Source: Nocardioides okcheonensis
GTDB lineage: Bacteria > Actinomycetota > Actinomycetes > Propionibacteriales > Nocardioidaceae
Assembly (NCBI RefSeq): GCF_020991065.1
Contig: NZ_CP087710.1
Coordinates: 868,001-932,000, forward strand
Length of the DNA stretch: 64,000 nucleotides
Reading direction: 5' to 3'
The notes beneath the pieces were generated by a model. That model saw only the letters and a list, made by a program, of their open reading frames with translations, was not told the origin of the DNA and did not search any database. Below are positions 8,414 through 17,266 of this stretch, piece after piece (positions within the stretch are counted from its first letter, which is position 1; every line of letters starts with the position of its first letter). The position numbers were made by a program, and so were the translations under genes.

Positions 8414-9529
8414 ATGAACGACCGTCTCAAGGCCCTGGCCGACGCCGGGGTGTCCATCTGGCTCGACGACCTCTCGCGCGAGCGGCTCGAGACCGGCAAC
8501 CTCGCCGACCTCGTGCAGACCAGCAACGTGGTCGGCGTGACGTCGAACCCGGCGATCTTCCAGAGCGCGCTGGCCAAGGGCGAGCGCTACGACGCCCAGG
8601 TGCGTGAGCTCGCCGGCCAGGGCGCCGACGTCGACCGGGCCACGCTCGTCATCACGACCGACGACGTGCGCGAGGCGTGCAAGGTCATGCGTCCGGTCTT
8701 CGACGCCACCGACGGCGTCGACGGGCGCGTCTCGATCGAGGTCTCCCCCGGCCTGGCCCACGACACCGAGCAGACCGTGGCCGAGGCCGCGGAGCTCTAC
8801 AAGACCGTGGGCGAGCCCAACGTGATGATCAAGATCCCCGGCACGAAGGAGGGCTGGCCCGCGATCACCGAGACGATCGCCGCCGGCATCTCGGTCAACG
8901 TGACGCTGATCTTCGGCCTCGAGCAGTACCGCAACGTCATGGAGGCCTACGTCGCGGGGCTCGAGCAGGCGGCCGACAACGGCCACGAGCTCGCCGACAT
9001 CCACTCCGTCGCGTCGTTCTTCGTCTCGCGCGTCGACACCGAGATCGACAAGCGGCTCGACGCCACCACCGAGGGCCCCGGCACCGACGCGGCGCTCAAG
9101 GGCAAGGCCGGCGTCGCCAACGCCCGCCTGGCGTTCAAGATGTACGAGGAGTTCTTCTCCGGCCCCCGCTGGGAGGCCCTCGAGGCCAAGGGCGCGCGCA
9201 GGCAGCGCCCGCTGTGGGCCTCGACCGGCGTCAAGAACCCCGACTACGACGACACCATGTACGTCGTCGACCTCGTCGTCGAGAACACCGTCAACACCAT
9301 GCCCGAGGCCACGCTCGAGGCCGTCGCCGACCACGGCGAGGTCCGCGGTGACCGGGTCCGCCCGTTCTACGACGACGCCGAGGCCCACATGGCCGCGCTG
9401 GCCGAGGCCGGCATCGACTACGACGACGTCATCGAGGTGCTGCTCCAGGAGGGCGTCGAGAAGTTCGTCGTCGCCTGGGACGAGCTCCAGACAACGCTCG
9501 GCGCGTCGCTCGAGGCTGCCCGCTCGTGA
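8414..9529 (+). CDS. tal: Transaldolase
   Basis: 371 residues, the long actinobacterial type of transaldolase, which transfers a dihydroxyacetone unit from sedoheptulose 7-phosphate to glyceraldehyde 3-phosphate. The Schiff-base Lys is K140 in [10 protein letters not shown]. The N-terminal [12 protein letters not shown] and TSNPAIF motifs are typical. AGGAGG sits 7 nt before the ATG. The stop codon overlaps the GTG of pgi (GTGA), coupling their translation. Confidence 0.97.
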   Translation: MNDRLKALADAGVSIWLDDLSRERLETGNLADLVQTSNVVGVTSNPAIFQSALAKGERYDAQVRELAGQGADVDRATLVITTDDVREACKVMRPVFDATDGVDGRVSIEVSPGLAHDTEQTVAEAAELYKTVGEPNVMIKIPGTKEGWPAITETIAAGISVNVTLIFGLEQYRNVMEAYVAGLEQAADNGHELADIHSVASFFVSRVDTEIDKRLDATTEGPGTDAALKGKAGVANARLAFKMYEEFFSGPRWEALEAKGARRQRPLWASTGVKNPDYDDTMYVVDLVVENTVNTMPEATLEAVADHGEVRGDRVRPFYDDAEAHMAALAEAGIDYDDVIEVLLQEGVEKFVVAWDELQTTLGASLEAARS

Positions 9530-11187
9530 GCACCGGCGGGCCGGTGGATCCCACGTCCACGCCGGCCTGGGCGGAGCTGTCCGCGACCGCGGACGGCTTC
9601 GCCCCGGACCTGCGCGGCTGGTTCGACGCCGATCCCGAGCGCGCGACGGCGCTGGCCCGCGAGGCCGGCGACCTCCACGTCGACCTGTCCCGCACCTTCC
9701 TGCACGGCGACCTGCTCGAGCGCCTGCTCGCGCTGGCCGAGCAGACCCGCGTGCTCGAGCGCCGCGACGCGATGTTCGCCGGCGAGCACGTCAACCCGAC
9801 CGAGGACCGCGCGGTGCTCCACACCGCGCTCCGCCTCCCGGCCGACGCCACCCTCGAGGTGGACGGCCAGGACGTCGTCGCCGACGTCCACGAGGTGCTC
9901 GAGCGGGTCTACGCGTTCGCCTCGAAGGTGCGCTCGGGCGAGTGGACCGGCGTCACCGGGCGCCGGATCGAGACCGTGGTCAACATCGGCATCGGCGGCT
10001 CGGACCTCGGGCCGGTCATGGCCTACGAGGCGCTCGCGCCCTACCGCCAGGACGGCCTGTCCTGCCGGTTCATCAGCAACATCGACCCGACCGACGCGGC
10101 GCAGTCGCTCGAGGGGATCGACCCCGAGACCACGCTGTTCATCGTCTCGAGCAAGACCTTCGGCACCCTGGAGACCCTGACCAACGCCCGGCTGTGCCGG
10201 GCGTGGCTGCTCGACCACCTGCCCGCCGGCACCGACCGGGAGGCCGCGGTCGCGCAGCACTTCGTCGCGGTGTCGACGGCGCTCGACAAGGTCGCCGACT
10301 TCGGCATCGACCCCGACAACGCGTTCGGCTTCTGGGACTGGGTCGGCGGTCGCTACTCGATGGACTCGGCGATCGGGCTGTCGCTCGTCGTGGCCATCGG
10401 GCCGGAGCGCTTCGCCGAGATGCTCGACGGCTTCCACGCCATGGACGAGCACTTCCGGACGGCGGCGCCGGCCACCAACGTGCCGCTGGTGATGGGCCTG
10501 CTCAACGTCTGGTACACCACGTTCCTCGGTGCCCAGACCCACGCGGTCCTCCCCTACGCCCAGCAGCTGCACCGCTTCCCGGCCTACCTCCAGCAGCTGA
10601 CCATGGAGTCCAACGGCAAGGGCGTGCGCTGGGACGGCTCCCCGGTCACCACCGACACCGGCGAGGTGTTCTGGGGCGAGCCCGGCACCAACGGCCAGCA
10701 CGCCTTCTACCAGCTGATCCACCAGGGCACCCGGCTGATCCCGGCCGACTTCATCGCCTTCGCGCAGCCGGCCTACGCGTTGAGGGATGGCGACACCGAC
10801 GTGCACGAGCTGTTCCTGGCGAACTTCCTGGCCCAGACCCGCGCGCTGGCGTTCGGCAAGACCGCCGACGAGGTGCGTGCGGAGGGCGTCGACGAGGCGC
10901 TGGTCAGCGCCCGTACCTTCCCGGGCAACCGCCCCACCACGTCGATCATGGCGCCCGCCCTGACGCCGTCGGTCCTCGGCCAGCTGGTCGCCCTCTACGA
11001 GCACATCACCTTCGTGCAGGGCGCCGTGTGGGGCATCGACAGCTTCGACCAGTGGGGCGTCGAGCTCGGCAAGCAGCTCGCCCAGCAGGTCACACCCGCC
11101 GTCGCCGGCGACCCGTCCGCGCTCGACGAGCAGGACCCCGCCACCCGATCCCTCATCGCCTACTACCGGGAGCACCGCAGCCGATGA
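9526..11187 (+). CDS. pgi: Glucose-6-phosphate isomerase
   Basis: 553 residues; interconverts glucose 6-phosphate and fructose 6-phosphate. Visible family signatures include [18 protein letters not shown], the [13 protein letters not shown] phosphate-binding segment and the catalytic [12 protein letters not shown]. Start GTG overlaps the tal stop by four bases, and the stop overlaps the zwf ATG by four bases. Its place inside the pentose-phosphate operon lets fructose 6-phosphate be recycled into the oxidative branch. Confidence 0.97.
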   Translation: MSTGGPVDPTSTPAWAELSATADGFAPDLRGWFDADPERATALAREAGDLHVDLSRTFLHGDLLERLLALAEQTRVLERRDAMFAGEHVNPTEDRAVLHTALRLPADATLEVDGQDVVADVHEVLERVYAFASKVRSGEWTGVTGRRIETVVNIGIGGSDLGPVMAYEALAPYRQDGLSCRFISNIDPTDAAQSLEGIDPETTLFIVSSKTFGTLETLTNARLCRAWLLDHLPAGTDREAAVAQHFVAVSTALDKVADFGIDPDNAFGFWDWVGGRYSMDSAIGLSLVVAIGPERFAEMLDGFHAMDEHFRTAAPATNVPLVMGLLNVWYTTFLGAQTHAVLPYAQQLHRFPAYLQQLTMESNGKGVRWDGSPVTTDTGEVFWGEPGTNGQHAFYQLIHQGTRLIPADFIAFAQPAYALRDGDTDVHELFLANFLAQTRALAFGKTADEVRAEGVDEALVSARTFPGNRPTTSIMAPALTPSVLGQLVALYEHITFVQGAVWGIDSFDQWGVELGKQLAQQVTPAVAGDPSALDEQDPATRSLIAYYREHRSR

Positions 11188-12710
11188 CGCCCTCCACGAA
11201 CCCGCTCCGCGACCCCGAGGACCGCCGACTCCCCCGCATCGCGGGCCCCTGCGGCATGGTGCTCTTCGGCGTCACCGGCGACCTGTCGCGCAAGAAGATC
11301 ATGCCGGCGATCTACGACCTGGCGAACCGCGGCCTGCTGCCGCCCGGCTTCAGCCTGGTCGGCTTCGCCAGGCGCGACTGGGCGGACCAGGACTTCGCCC
11401 AGATCGTCCACGACGCGGTCCGCGAGCACGCGCGTACGCCGTTTCGCGAGGAGGTCTGGAACCAGCTGTCCGAGGGCTTCCGGTTCGTCCCGGGCGACTT
11501 CGACGACGACGTCGCCTTCGACCACCTCCGCCGCACCGTCGAGGAGCTCGACCAGCTCCGCGGCACCGGCGGCAACATGGCGTTCTACCTCGCGATCCCG
11601 CCCGGCTTCTTCGGGACGGTCGTCGGCCAGCTCAAGGAGCACGGCCTCACCGACCACCGCCCGGACCAGTGGCGACGCGTGGTCGTCGAGAAGCCGTTCG
11701 GCCACGACCTCGAGTCGGCGCGCGAGCTCAACGACATCCTCGGCGACGTCTTCCCGTCGGGGTCGATCTTCCGGATCGACCACTACCTCGGCAAGGAGAC
11801 GGTCCAGAACATCCTGGCGATGCGCTTCGCCAACAACATGTTCGAGCCGATCTGGAACGCCAACTACGTCGACCACGTGCAGATCACGATGGCCGAGGAC
11901 ATCGGCATCGGTGGCCGCGCGGGCTACTACGACGGCATCGGCGCCGCCCGCGACGTGATCCAGAACCACCTGCTCCAGCTGATGGCGCTGGTGGCGATGG
12001 AGGAACCGATCGCCTTCGACGCCGAGAGCCTGCGCATCGAGAAGCAGAAGGTGCTGGCCTCGGCCCAGCTGCCGGCCCGGCTCGACCTGACGACCGCACG
12101 GGGGCAGTACTCCCCCGGCTGGGCAGGCGGCGAGAAGGTCAAGGGCTTCCTCGAGGAGGAGGGCATCAAGGCCACCTCCACCACCGAGACCTTCGCCGCG
12201 ATCACCGTCAACGTCGAGACCCGGCGCTGGGCGGGCGTGCCGTTCTACCTGCGCACCGGCAAGCGGCTGGGCCGCCGGGTGACGGAGGTCGCGGTGGTGT
12301 TCAAGCGCGCCCCGCACCTGCCGTTCACCCAGACCGCGACCGAGGACCTGACCCACAACGCGCTGGTGATCCGCGTCCAGCCCGACGAGGGCATGACGAT
12401 GCGGTTCGGCTCGAAGGTCCCGGGCACCGCGATGGAGATCCGCGACGTCAACATGGACTTCGCCTACGGCGGGTCCTTCACGGAGGCCAGCGCCGAGGCC
12501 TACGAGCGACTCATCCTCGACGTCCTGCTCGGCGACCCGCCGCTCTTCCCCCGCCACGAGGAGGTCGAGCTGTCGTGGAAGATCCTCGACCCGGTGCTCG
12601 AGCACTGGGCGAGGAAGGGCAAGCCCGAGGCGTACGACTCGGGCACCTGGGGACCGGCCTCCGCCGACGCGATGCTCGCGCGCGAGGGCCGCACGTGGAG
12701 GCGGCCATGA
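11184..12710 (+). CDS. zwf: Glucose-6-phosphate 1-dehydrogenase
   Basis: 508 residues; oxidises glucose 6-phosphate to 6-phosphogluconolactone with NADP. The dinucleotide motif [10 protein letters not shown] is near residue 32, and the active-site RIDHYLGKE is at about 196-204. ATG 11184 overlaps the pgi stop (ATGA). In actinobacteria the enzyme needs the OpcA protein encoded next for full activity or assembly. Confidence 0.97.
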   Translation: MTPSTNPLRDPEDRRLPRIAGPCGMVLFGVTGDLSRKKIMPAIYDLANRGLLPPGFSLVGFARRDWADQDFAQIVHDAVREHARTPFREEVWNQLSEGFRFVPGDFDDDVAFDHLRRTVEELDQLRGTGGNMAFYLAIPPGFFGTVVGQLKEHGLTDHRPDQWRRVVVEKPFGHDLESARELNDILGDVFPSGSIFRIDHYLGKETVQNILAMRFANNMFEPIWNANYVDHVQITMAEDIGIGGRAGYYDGIGAARDVIQNHLLQLMALVAMEEPIAFDAESLRIEKQKVLASAQLPARLDLTTARGQYSPGWAGGEKVKGFLEEEGIKATSTTETFAAITVNVETRRWAGVPFYLRTGKRLGRRVTEVAVVFKRAPHLPFTQTATEDLTHNALVIRVQPDEGMTMRFGSKVPGTAMEIRDVNMDFAYGGSFTEASAEAYERLILDVLLGDPPLFPRHEEVELSWKILDPVLEHWARKGKPEAYDSGTWGPASADAMLAREGRTWRRP

Positions 12711-12735
12711 CGACCACCCGCGAAGGAGTGCTCCG

Positions 12736-13653
12736 ATGATCGAGCTCACCGACACCACGTCGGCCCGGATCGCCGCGGAGTTCGTCCGCGCCCGCACCCG
12801 CGCCGGCAGCCCGGCGATGGGCATGGTGATGACCCTCGTGATCGTCGCCCCCGAGGAGGACGCGGCCGAGGCGATGCAGGCGGCCAAGCGTGCCTCGCGC
12901 GAGCACCCGTCGCGGGTGCTCGGCGTGATCCTCGGCGACGTCCGGGGCGCCGGCCACGTCAACGCGCAGGTCGGCAGCGGTGACGGGTGGGGCGGCGAGA
13001 CCGCGCTCATCCGGCTCAAGGGCGAGGTGGTCAAGCACGCCGAGTCCGTGGTGCTGCCGCTGCTGCTGCCCGACTCCCCGGTCGCGATCTGGTGGCCCAC
13101 GCAGGCCCCGCACGACCCCGCCGCCGACCCGCTCGGCGCCCTGGCCCAGCGCCGGATCACCGACGCCGCCGCCGTCTCCCGCGGCAAGTCGACGGCGATG
13201 CTGAACCAGTGCCGGTCCTACGCGCCCGGCAACACCGACCTGGCCTGGACCCGGCTGACGCCGTGGCGGGCGCTGCTGGCCGCCGCGCTCGACCAGCACC
13301 CGCTCAAGGTGACCCACGCCAAGGTCACGGCCGAGAAGATCAGCCCCAGCGCCGACCTGCTCGTCGCCTGGCTGTGCGACCGGCTCAAGGTCGTCGTCGA
13401 CCGCGCCACCTCCGCGGGACCGGGCATCACCGAGGTCACCCTGGAGACCAAGGAGGGGCCGATCCGGATCGCCCGCAACGACGGCCGGCTGGCGACCTTC
13501 ACCTCGCCGAACCGCCCCGACCGACCCGTCGCGCTCAAGCGGCGCGAGATCCCCGCACTGCTGTCCGAGGAGCTGCGCCGCCTCGACGAGGACGACACCT
13601 ACGCCGCGACCGCCGCCAAGCTGGTGCGGCTGCACGACGGGGCGAAGAAGTGA
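12736..13653 (+). CDS. opcA: Glucose-6-phosphate dehydrogenase assembly protein OpcA
   Basis: 305-residue OpcA, an actinobacterial/cyanobacterial protein that activates or helps assemble glucose-6-phosphate dehydrogenase. The VWWPTQAPHDPAADPLGALA-like segment (seen here as SPVAIWWPTQAP) and the RRITDAAA motif are typical. AAGGAG precedes the ATG by about 7 nt. It lies 25 nt after zwf and its stop overlaps the GTG of pgl (GTGA at 13650-13653). Confidence 0.95.
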   Translation: MIELTDTTSARIAAEFVRARTRAGSPAMGMVMTLVIVAPEEDAAEAMQAAKRASREHPSRVLGVILGDVRGAGHVNAQVGSGDGWGGETALIRLKGEVVKHAESVVLPLLLPDSPVAIWWPTQAPHDPAADPLGALAQRRITDAAAVSRGKSTAMLNQCRSYAPGNTDLAWTRLTPWRALLAAALDQHPLKVTHAKVTAEKISPSADLLVAWLCDRLKVVVDRATSAGPGITEVTLETKEGPIRIARNDGRLATFTSPNRPDRPVALKRREIPALLSEELRRLDEDDTYAATAAKLVRLHDGAKK

Positions 13654-14378
13654 GCGGCCCCGTGGAGATCCGCCGCCACGACGACGCCGACCTGCTCGTC
13701 GGCGACGTCGCCTCCGCCCTGCTCGACCGGCTCGAGGCCGCGCAGGCCCGCGGCGAGGTGCCGCAGGTCGGGCTGACCGGCGGCACCATCGCCGACGCGC
13801 TGCACCGCGAGCTCGCCCGCCGCGCCCAGGACTCGGCCGTCGACTGGTCGCGGGTGGTCTTCTGGTGGGGCGACGAGCGCTTCGTCGAGGCCGGCTCCCC
13901 CGACCGCAACGCACGCCAGGCACGCGAGGCACTGCTCGACCACGTCGACGTCGACCCCGCCCACGTCCACGAGGTTCCCGCCAGCGACGAGGTGGCGACC
14001 GCGGAGGACGCCGCCACGGCGTACTCCGAGGCGCTGCGCGACCACGGCGCGGGCTTCTTCGAGGTGCTGATGCTCGGCATCGGCCCCGACGGCCACTGCG
14101 CCTCGCTCTTCCCCGGCCACCCCGCCCTGCGAGCGACCGACGCCATCGCGGTCGCGGTCCACGACTCCCCCAAGCCGCCGCCCGACCGGGTCAGCCTGAC
14201 CTTCGAGGCGATGGAGCGCTGCCGCGCGGTCTGGTTCCTCGCCAGCGGCGAGGGCAAGGCCGACGCCGTCGCCCGCGCGCTCGCCGACGACGGGTCGGTC
14301 GAGGAGACCCCCGCCCGCGGCGTGCGCGGCGAGGAGACGATCTGGTGGCTCGACGAGGACGCCGCCTCCGCCCTCTGA
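13650..14378 (+). CDS. pgl: 6-phosphogluconolactonase
   Basis: 242-residue SOL/DevB-type lactonase, hydrolysing 6-phosphogluconolactone to 6-phosphogluconate. GLTGGTIADALHREL near residue 40 is the sugar-phosphate loop, VVFWWGDERFV and MLGIGPDGHCASLFPGHP are family motifs. GTG start is coupled to opcA. It is the last gene of the operon; three bases after its TGA the left 31-bp repeat array begins (14381). Confidence 0.95.
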   Translation: MSGPVEIRRHDDADLLVGDVASALLDRLEAAQARGEVPQVGLTGGTIADALHRELARRAQDSAVDWSRVVFWWGDERFVEAGSPDRNARQAREALLDHVDVDPAHVHEVPASDEVATAEDAATAYSEALRDHGAGFFEVLMLGIGPDGHCASLFPGHPALRATDAIAVAVHDSPKPPPDRVSLTFEAMERCRAVWFLASGEGKADAVARALADDGSVEETPARGVRGEETIWWLDEDAASAL

Positions 14379-14380
14379 CC

Positions 14381-14556
14381 GACCGGGCACTTCCTCGCGC
14401 TGGAACACGCCGAGCGGGCACTTCCTCGCGCTGGAACGCGCTGAGCGGGCACTTCCTCGCGCTGGAACGCGCTGAGCGGGCACTTCCTCGCGCTGGAACA
14501 CGCCGACCGGGCACTTCCTCGCGCTGGAACACGCCGACCGGGCACTTCCTCGCGCT
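14381..14556. repeat. Left array: six direct repeats, 31-bp period
   Basis: Six copies of a 21-bp core, beginning GACCGGGCAC (GAGCGGGCAC in copies 2-4) and ending TTCCTCGCGCT. Five 10-bp spacers (GGAACACGCC or GGAACGCGCT) separate them. Full units start at 14381, 14412, 14443, 14474 and 14505; the sixth core (14536-14556) is cut at CGCGCT, exactly where the nuclease gene ends, so the TAG stop of that gene (complement of 14555-14557) uses its last two bases. The array is the mirror image of 15601-15776. The period is close to three helical turns, so identical sites would face the same side of the DNA. Confidence 0.95.
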
Positions 14557-15544
14557 AGCGAGCCAGGTCGATGACTGTCGCCATGCGGGTGGCGTACGTC
14601 GCGCGTGCCCGCTCGAAGCCGCGGCCCAGACGGTCGCCGGCGAGGAGTTCCGGTCCGTACACGTCGATCTTCGTGAACACGTCCATGTCCCAGGCACGTC
14701 GGCTGCTCAGCCACTCGAGCCGGGTCTCGTCATCCTCCCGCTCGTCATCGCCGTGGAACTCCTCGCCGAAGTACTCGGCGCCGTACTTCACGTCGACACA
14801 TCCGACGTCGATGCGGAACCTGGGCGTGCCCAGGTCGTCGTGGACCCAGATCTGCGTCTGGGGTGGGACGGGGATGCCCGACTCGTGCCAGTGCAACCTC
14901 AGCGCGCTCTCCGGCTGTGACTCGGCACCGGTGTCGCCCAGTGGCGCGAGGTGGCGCAGCTGGACGACTCCTCGAAAACCCTTGAACCTGTCGACCTCGG
15001 CGACGAGCCGCTGCTGATCGACCCCGAGTCGCAGGAAGCCGTCGATCGCACCCAGGGCGTCGTACCTCCAGAGCAGCCGCCCGAGATCGCACGCCGTCCG
15101 GAGGCGCGTCGTCAGGCGCACGCCATCGATCTCCTCGATGTCACGAGCGAGCAGGCCGCGGACGCCGCTGCTGATGCCCGCACGGCGGATCCGGCTGCCC
15201 GACGAACTGAACAGGTCGAGCGACGGCATCTGGTGGATCGCGCTGCGCGGCAACGCGTCGACCCCGTGGATCCAGGCTGCGGTGCGGTCGACGACCACCA
15301 CGTGCGGCGGAGCGACGAGCCTGACGGCAGACACCCGGAGTCGGAACGAGTCCTGGACCTGCGCGGCCACGAACACCCCTCGGACCAGGGGCCGGACCAG
15401 TCCTCGTGCGACCAGCTTCGCGCGCAGGCTGGCTGGTACGCCGAGGAGGTCGGCCTCGGCGGACGAGAACACGCGGTCGATCGGGATCGGTGCGGACCCG
15501 TCGAGCAGGGCGACGTCGCGGCACCACGTGGGCAGCTTCGGCAT
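14555..15544 (-). CDS. AbiEi-type winged-helix plus DUF559/Vsr-like putative endonuclease
   Basis: 329 residues if started at ATG 15544; in-frame starts at 15556 and GTG 15598 exist, the last two bases from the right array. N-terminal part (about 10-60) resembles the AbiEi antitoxin winged helix (LLGVPASLRAKLVARGL, then VRGVFVAA); a central region follows (DRTAAWIHGVDALP, TTRLRTACDLGRLL). The C-terminal 110 residues fit the DUF559/very-short-patch-repair PD-(D/E)XK fold: ESALRLHWHESGIP, RIDVG, AEYFGEEFHG and a final WDMDVFTK strand, giving candidate acidic residues E, D and E. No partner toxin gene is next to it. It reads away from rbpA and against pgl, and sits alone between the arrays. Function unknown; nuclease activity is inferred. 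Confidence 0.7.
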   Translation of the reverse strand: MPKLPTWCRDVALLDGSAPIPIDRVFSSAEADLLGVPASLRAKLVARGLVRPLVRGVFVAAQVQDSFRLRVSAVRLVAPPHVVVVDRTAAWIHGVDALPRSAIHQMPSLDLFSSSGSRIRRAGISSGVRGLLARDIEEIDGVRLTTRLRTACDLGRLLWRYDALGAIDGFLRLGVDQQRLVAEVDRFKGFRGVVQLRHLAPLGDTGAESQPESALRLHWHESGIPVPPQTQIWVHDDLGTPRFRIDVGCVDVKYGAEYFGEEFHGDDEREDDETRLEWLSSRRAWDMDVFTKIDVYGPELLAGDRLGRGFERARATYATRMATVIDLAR

Positions 15545-15570
15545 GGTCCCGACCATGCCCGGTCCCGACC
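15541..15570. promoter_or_regulatory. Paired GGTCCCGACC sites at the 5' end of the nuclease gene
   Basis: GGTCCCGACC occurs at 15545-15554 and again at 15561-15570, 16 bp apart. The first is embedded in a longer perfect dyad, GCATGGTC-CC-GACCATGC (15541-15558). They overlap the candidate start codons of the nuclease gene, suggesting autoregulation by its winged helix. This is inference from symmetry. Confidence 0.4.
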
Positions 15571-15600
15571 GATCGTGCGCAGCGCTGTCCACAGCCACGC

Positions 15601-15776
15601 AGCGCGAGGAACTGCCCGGTCAGCACGATCCAGCGCGAGGAACTGCCCGGTCAGCACGATCCAGCGCGAGGAACTGCCCGGTCAGCACGATCCAGCGCGA
15701 GGAACTGCCCGGTCAGCACGATCCAGCGCGAGGAACTGCCCGGTCAGCAGGTTCCAGCGCGAGGAAGTGCCCGGTC
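15601..15776. repeat. Right array: six direct repeats, 31-bp period, inverted relative to left array
   Basis: Read on the minus strand, six 21-bp cores begin GACCGGGCAG (GACCGGGCAC in the outermost copy) and end TTCCTCGCGCT, with spacers GGATCGTGCT four times and GGAACCTGCT once at the outer edge. The plus-strand units start at 15601, 15632, 15663, 15694, 15725 and 15756. The innermost core (15601-15621) is truncated at CGCGCT next to the nuclease gene, matching the left array. The outer end runs into the rbpA stop codon (complement of 15775-15777). The outer unit resembles the left array more than its own neighbours do. Confidence 0.95.
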
Positions 15777-16137
15777 AGAAGATGATCTCGCCGGCCTTGC
15801 GGCGGCTGCGCAGGAGGGCGACGGCCTCGTCGAGGATGTCGGCCGCCTCCGTCTCGCTGCGACGCTCCTTCACGTAGGCGAGGTGCGTCTTGTAGGGCTC
15901 GATCTTCGGCGCCGGCGGCGGGTTCTCGCTGTCGAGGCTGGCCGGCAGGCCGCACTTGGGGCAGTCCCACGACTCCGGCACGGCGGCCTCGATCGCGAAG
16001 GTCACCACCGAGCGGTGGTCATGACTGCAGAAGTAGGTGACCGTCTGCCGGGGCGCGGCCTCGCCACGCTCGGCCTCACCCATCGGCCCCGCTCCGACCC
16101 GACTACCGCGGATCGCGTTTCCACCACCACCGGCCAC
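15775..16137 (-). CDS. rbpA: RNA polymerase-binding protein RbpA
   Basis: 120-residue RbpA, an actinobacterial general transcription factor that binds RNA polymerase and the principal sigma factor and stabilises the open promoter complex. It shows the N-terminal tail, the zinc-ribbon-like core (YFCSHDH then WDCPKCG), the basic linker and the C-terminal sigma-interaction helix (ADILDEAVALLRSRR). GTG 16137 has AAGGAG about 7 nt upstream. The stop codon TGA is shared with the first bases of the right repeat array, so the 3' end of the mRNA must run into the repeats. Confidence 0.93.
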   Translation of the reverse strand: MAGGGGNAIRGSRVGAGPMGEAERGEAAPRQTVTYFCSHDHRSVVTFAIEAAVPESWDCPKCGLPASLDSENPPPAPKIEPYKTHLAYVKERRSETEAADILDEAVALLRSRRKAGEIIF

Positions 16138-16175
16138 GAGGACTCCTTCGGCTCACTTCACAAGGGGGGAGTTGT

Positions 16176-16415
16176 TCAGTTGCCCTGGTAGGCCTTGAGC
16201 AGGCCCAGGGCGATGATGCAGGCAAACCAGATGATGCCGGTCCCGATCGTGAACCGGTCGAGGTTGCGCTCGGCCACCGACGATCCCCCCAGGCTGCTGG
16301 AGACGCCGCCGCCGAACATGTCGGACAGGCCGCCGCCACGCCCCTTGTGGAGGAGCACCAGCAGGATCATGATCGCGCTCGTCGCAACGAGCAGGATGGT
16401 GAAGAGCAGAATCAC
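16176..16415 (-). CDS. secG: Preprotein translocase subunit SecG
   Basis: 79 residues with two membrane helices flanking a Gly-rich loop (LLHKGRGGGLSDMFGG), the hallmark of SecG, which assists SecYE/SecA protein export. It follows tpiA after 44 nt and has its own TAGGCT box 7 nt before the GTG, so it may be transcribed alone as leaderless mRNA as well as from the glycolytic operon. Confidence 0.93.
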   Translation of the reverse strand: MILLFTILLVATSAIMILLVLLHKGRGGGLSDMFGGGVSSSLGGSSVAERNLDRFTIGTGIIWFACIIALGLLKAYQGN

Positions 16416-16422
16416 GATGCGA

Positions 16423-16428
16423 AGCCTA
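16423..16428 (-). promoter_or_regulatory. -10 box of secG, leaderless type
   Basis: TAGGCT on the minus strand, 7 nt before the secG GTG at 16415, in the short tpiA-secG gap. Confidence 0.5.
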
Positions 16429-16459
16429 CGTCACGACCTGGGGCGACCGGTGAGGGGCC

Positions 16460-17263
16460 TCACAGCACCGGCATGTCGCGGAAACGGCAGATTCCGCCGA
16501 ACTCCTCGACCTGCAGGCTGGCGCCACCGACGAGGCACCCGTCGACGTCCGGCTTCTCCATGATGCCGGCCACGTTGGCCGCCTTCACCGAGCCGCCGTA
16601 GAGGATCCGCAGGCCATCGGCGGCCCCGTCACCGTGCACCTCGCGCACCCGCTCGCGGATCGCCGCGCAGACCTCCTGCGCGTCGTCCGGGGTGGCGACC
16701 TCGCCCGTGCCGATCGCCCAGACCGGCTCGTAGGCCACCACGAGCCCGGCCACCTGCTCGGCGGTGAAGCCGTCCAGGGAGCCGTCGACCTGCGTCAGGG
16801 TGAAGGGGACGTGCTCCCCCGCCTGGCGCACGTCGAGGCCCTCGCCGACGCAGACGATCGGCGTCATGCCGGCCTGCAGCGTCTTGTGGGCCTTGGCGTT
16901 GACCAGCTCGTCGCTCTCCTGGTGGTACATCCGTCGCTCGGAGTGGCCCACGACGACGTAGGAGCAGCCGAGCTTGGCGAGCATGCCGGCGGAGATCTCA
17001 CCGGTGTAGGCGCCGCTGTCGTGCACCGAGACGTCCTGCGCGCCGTAGCCCAGCGACAGGCGGTCGCCGTCGACGAGCGTCTGCACCGACCGCAGGTCGG
17101 TGAACGGCGGCACCACGACGACCTCGACGGCACTGAAGTCGTGCCGCTTGTCCGACAGCGTCCACGCGAGCTTCTGGACCAGCACCACCGCTTCCTGGTG
17201 GTTGAGGTTCATCTTCCAGTTGCCCGCCATCAGCGGGGTGCGGGTGTTCTTCGTGGCAGCCAC
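16460..17263 (-). CDS. tpiA: Triose-phosphate isomerase
   Basis: 267 residues; interconverts dihydroxyacetone phosphate and glyceraldehyde 3-phosphate. Catalytic Lys17 (GNWKMN), His107 (VVVGHSERR) and Glu179 ([11 protein letters not shown]) are present. It starts 3 nt after the pgk stop, as third gene of gap-pgk-tpiA. Confidence 0.97.
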   Translation of the reverse strand: MAATKNTRTPLMAGNWKMNLNHQEAVVLVQKLAWTLSDKRHDFSAVEVVVVPPFTDLRSVQTLVDGDRLSLGYGAQDVSVHDSGAYTGEISAGMLAKLGCSYVVVGHSERRMYHQESDELVNAKAHKTLQAGMTPIVCVGEGLDVRQAGEHVPFTLTQVDGSLDGFTAEQVAGLVVAYEPVWAIGTGEVATPDDAQEVCAAIRERVREVHGDGAADGLRILYGGSVKAANVAGIMEKPDVDGCLVGGASLQVEEFGGICRFRDMPVL

Positions 17264-17266
17264 GGA

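Larger units (their letters stand above)
14381..15776. mobile_element. Candidate cassette: nuclease gene enclosed by inverted repeat arrays
   Basis: Left array, one AbiEi/DUF559-like gene and right array form a unit of about 1.4 kb placed exactly between the convergent ends of pgl and rbpA. Both arrays have the same plan (five full 31-bp units plus one core truncated at the same base on the inner side) in opposite orientation, like greatly extended terminal inverted repeats. No transposase, target duplication or insertion-sequence family is recognisable. Mobility is inferred from symmetry and position only; the arrays could instead be regulatory or terminator arrays. Confidence 0.45.

Noticed and set aside
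13535..14714. Open frames running through the repeat arrays, giving repetitive Arg/Pro/Ala peptides
   Set aside because: A 31-bp period reads through all three frames and simply lacks stops; the frames continue into genes on the wrong strand or frame.
14381..15776. The 31-bp arrays as CRISPR arrays
   Set aside because: Spacers are only 10 bp and nearly identical within each arm, there are no cas genes, and two arrays face each other around a non-cas gene.
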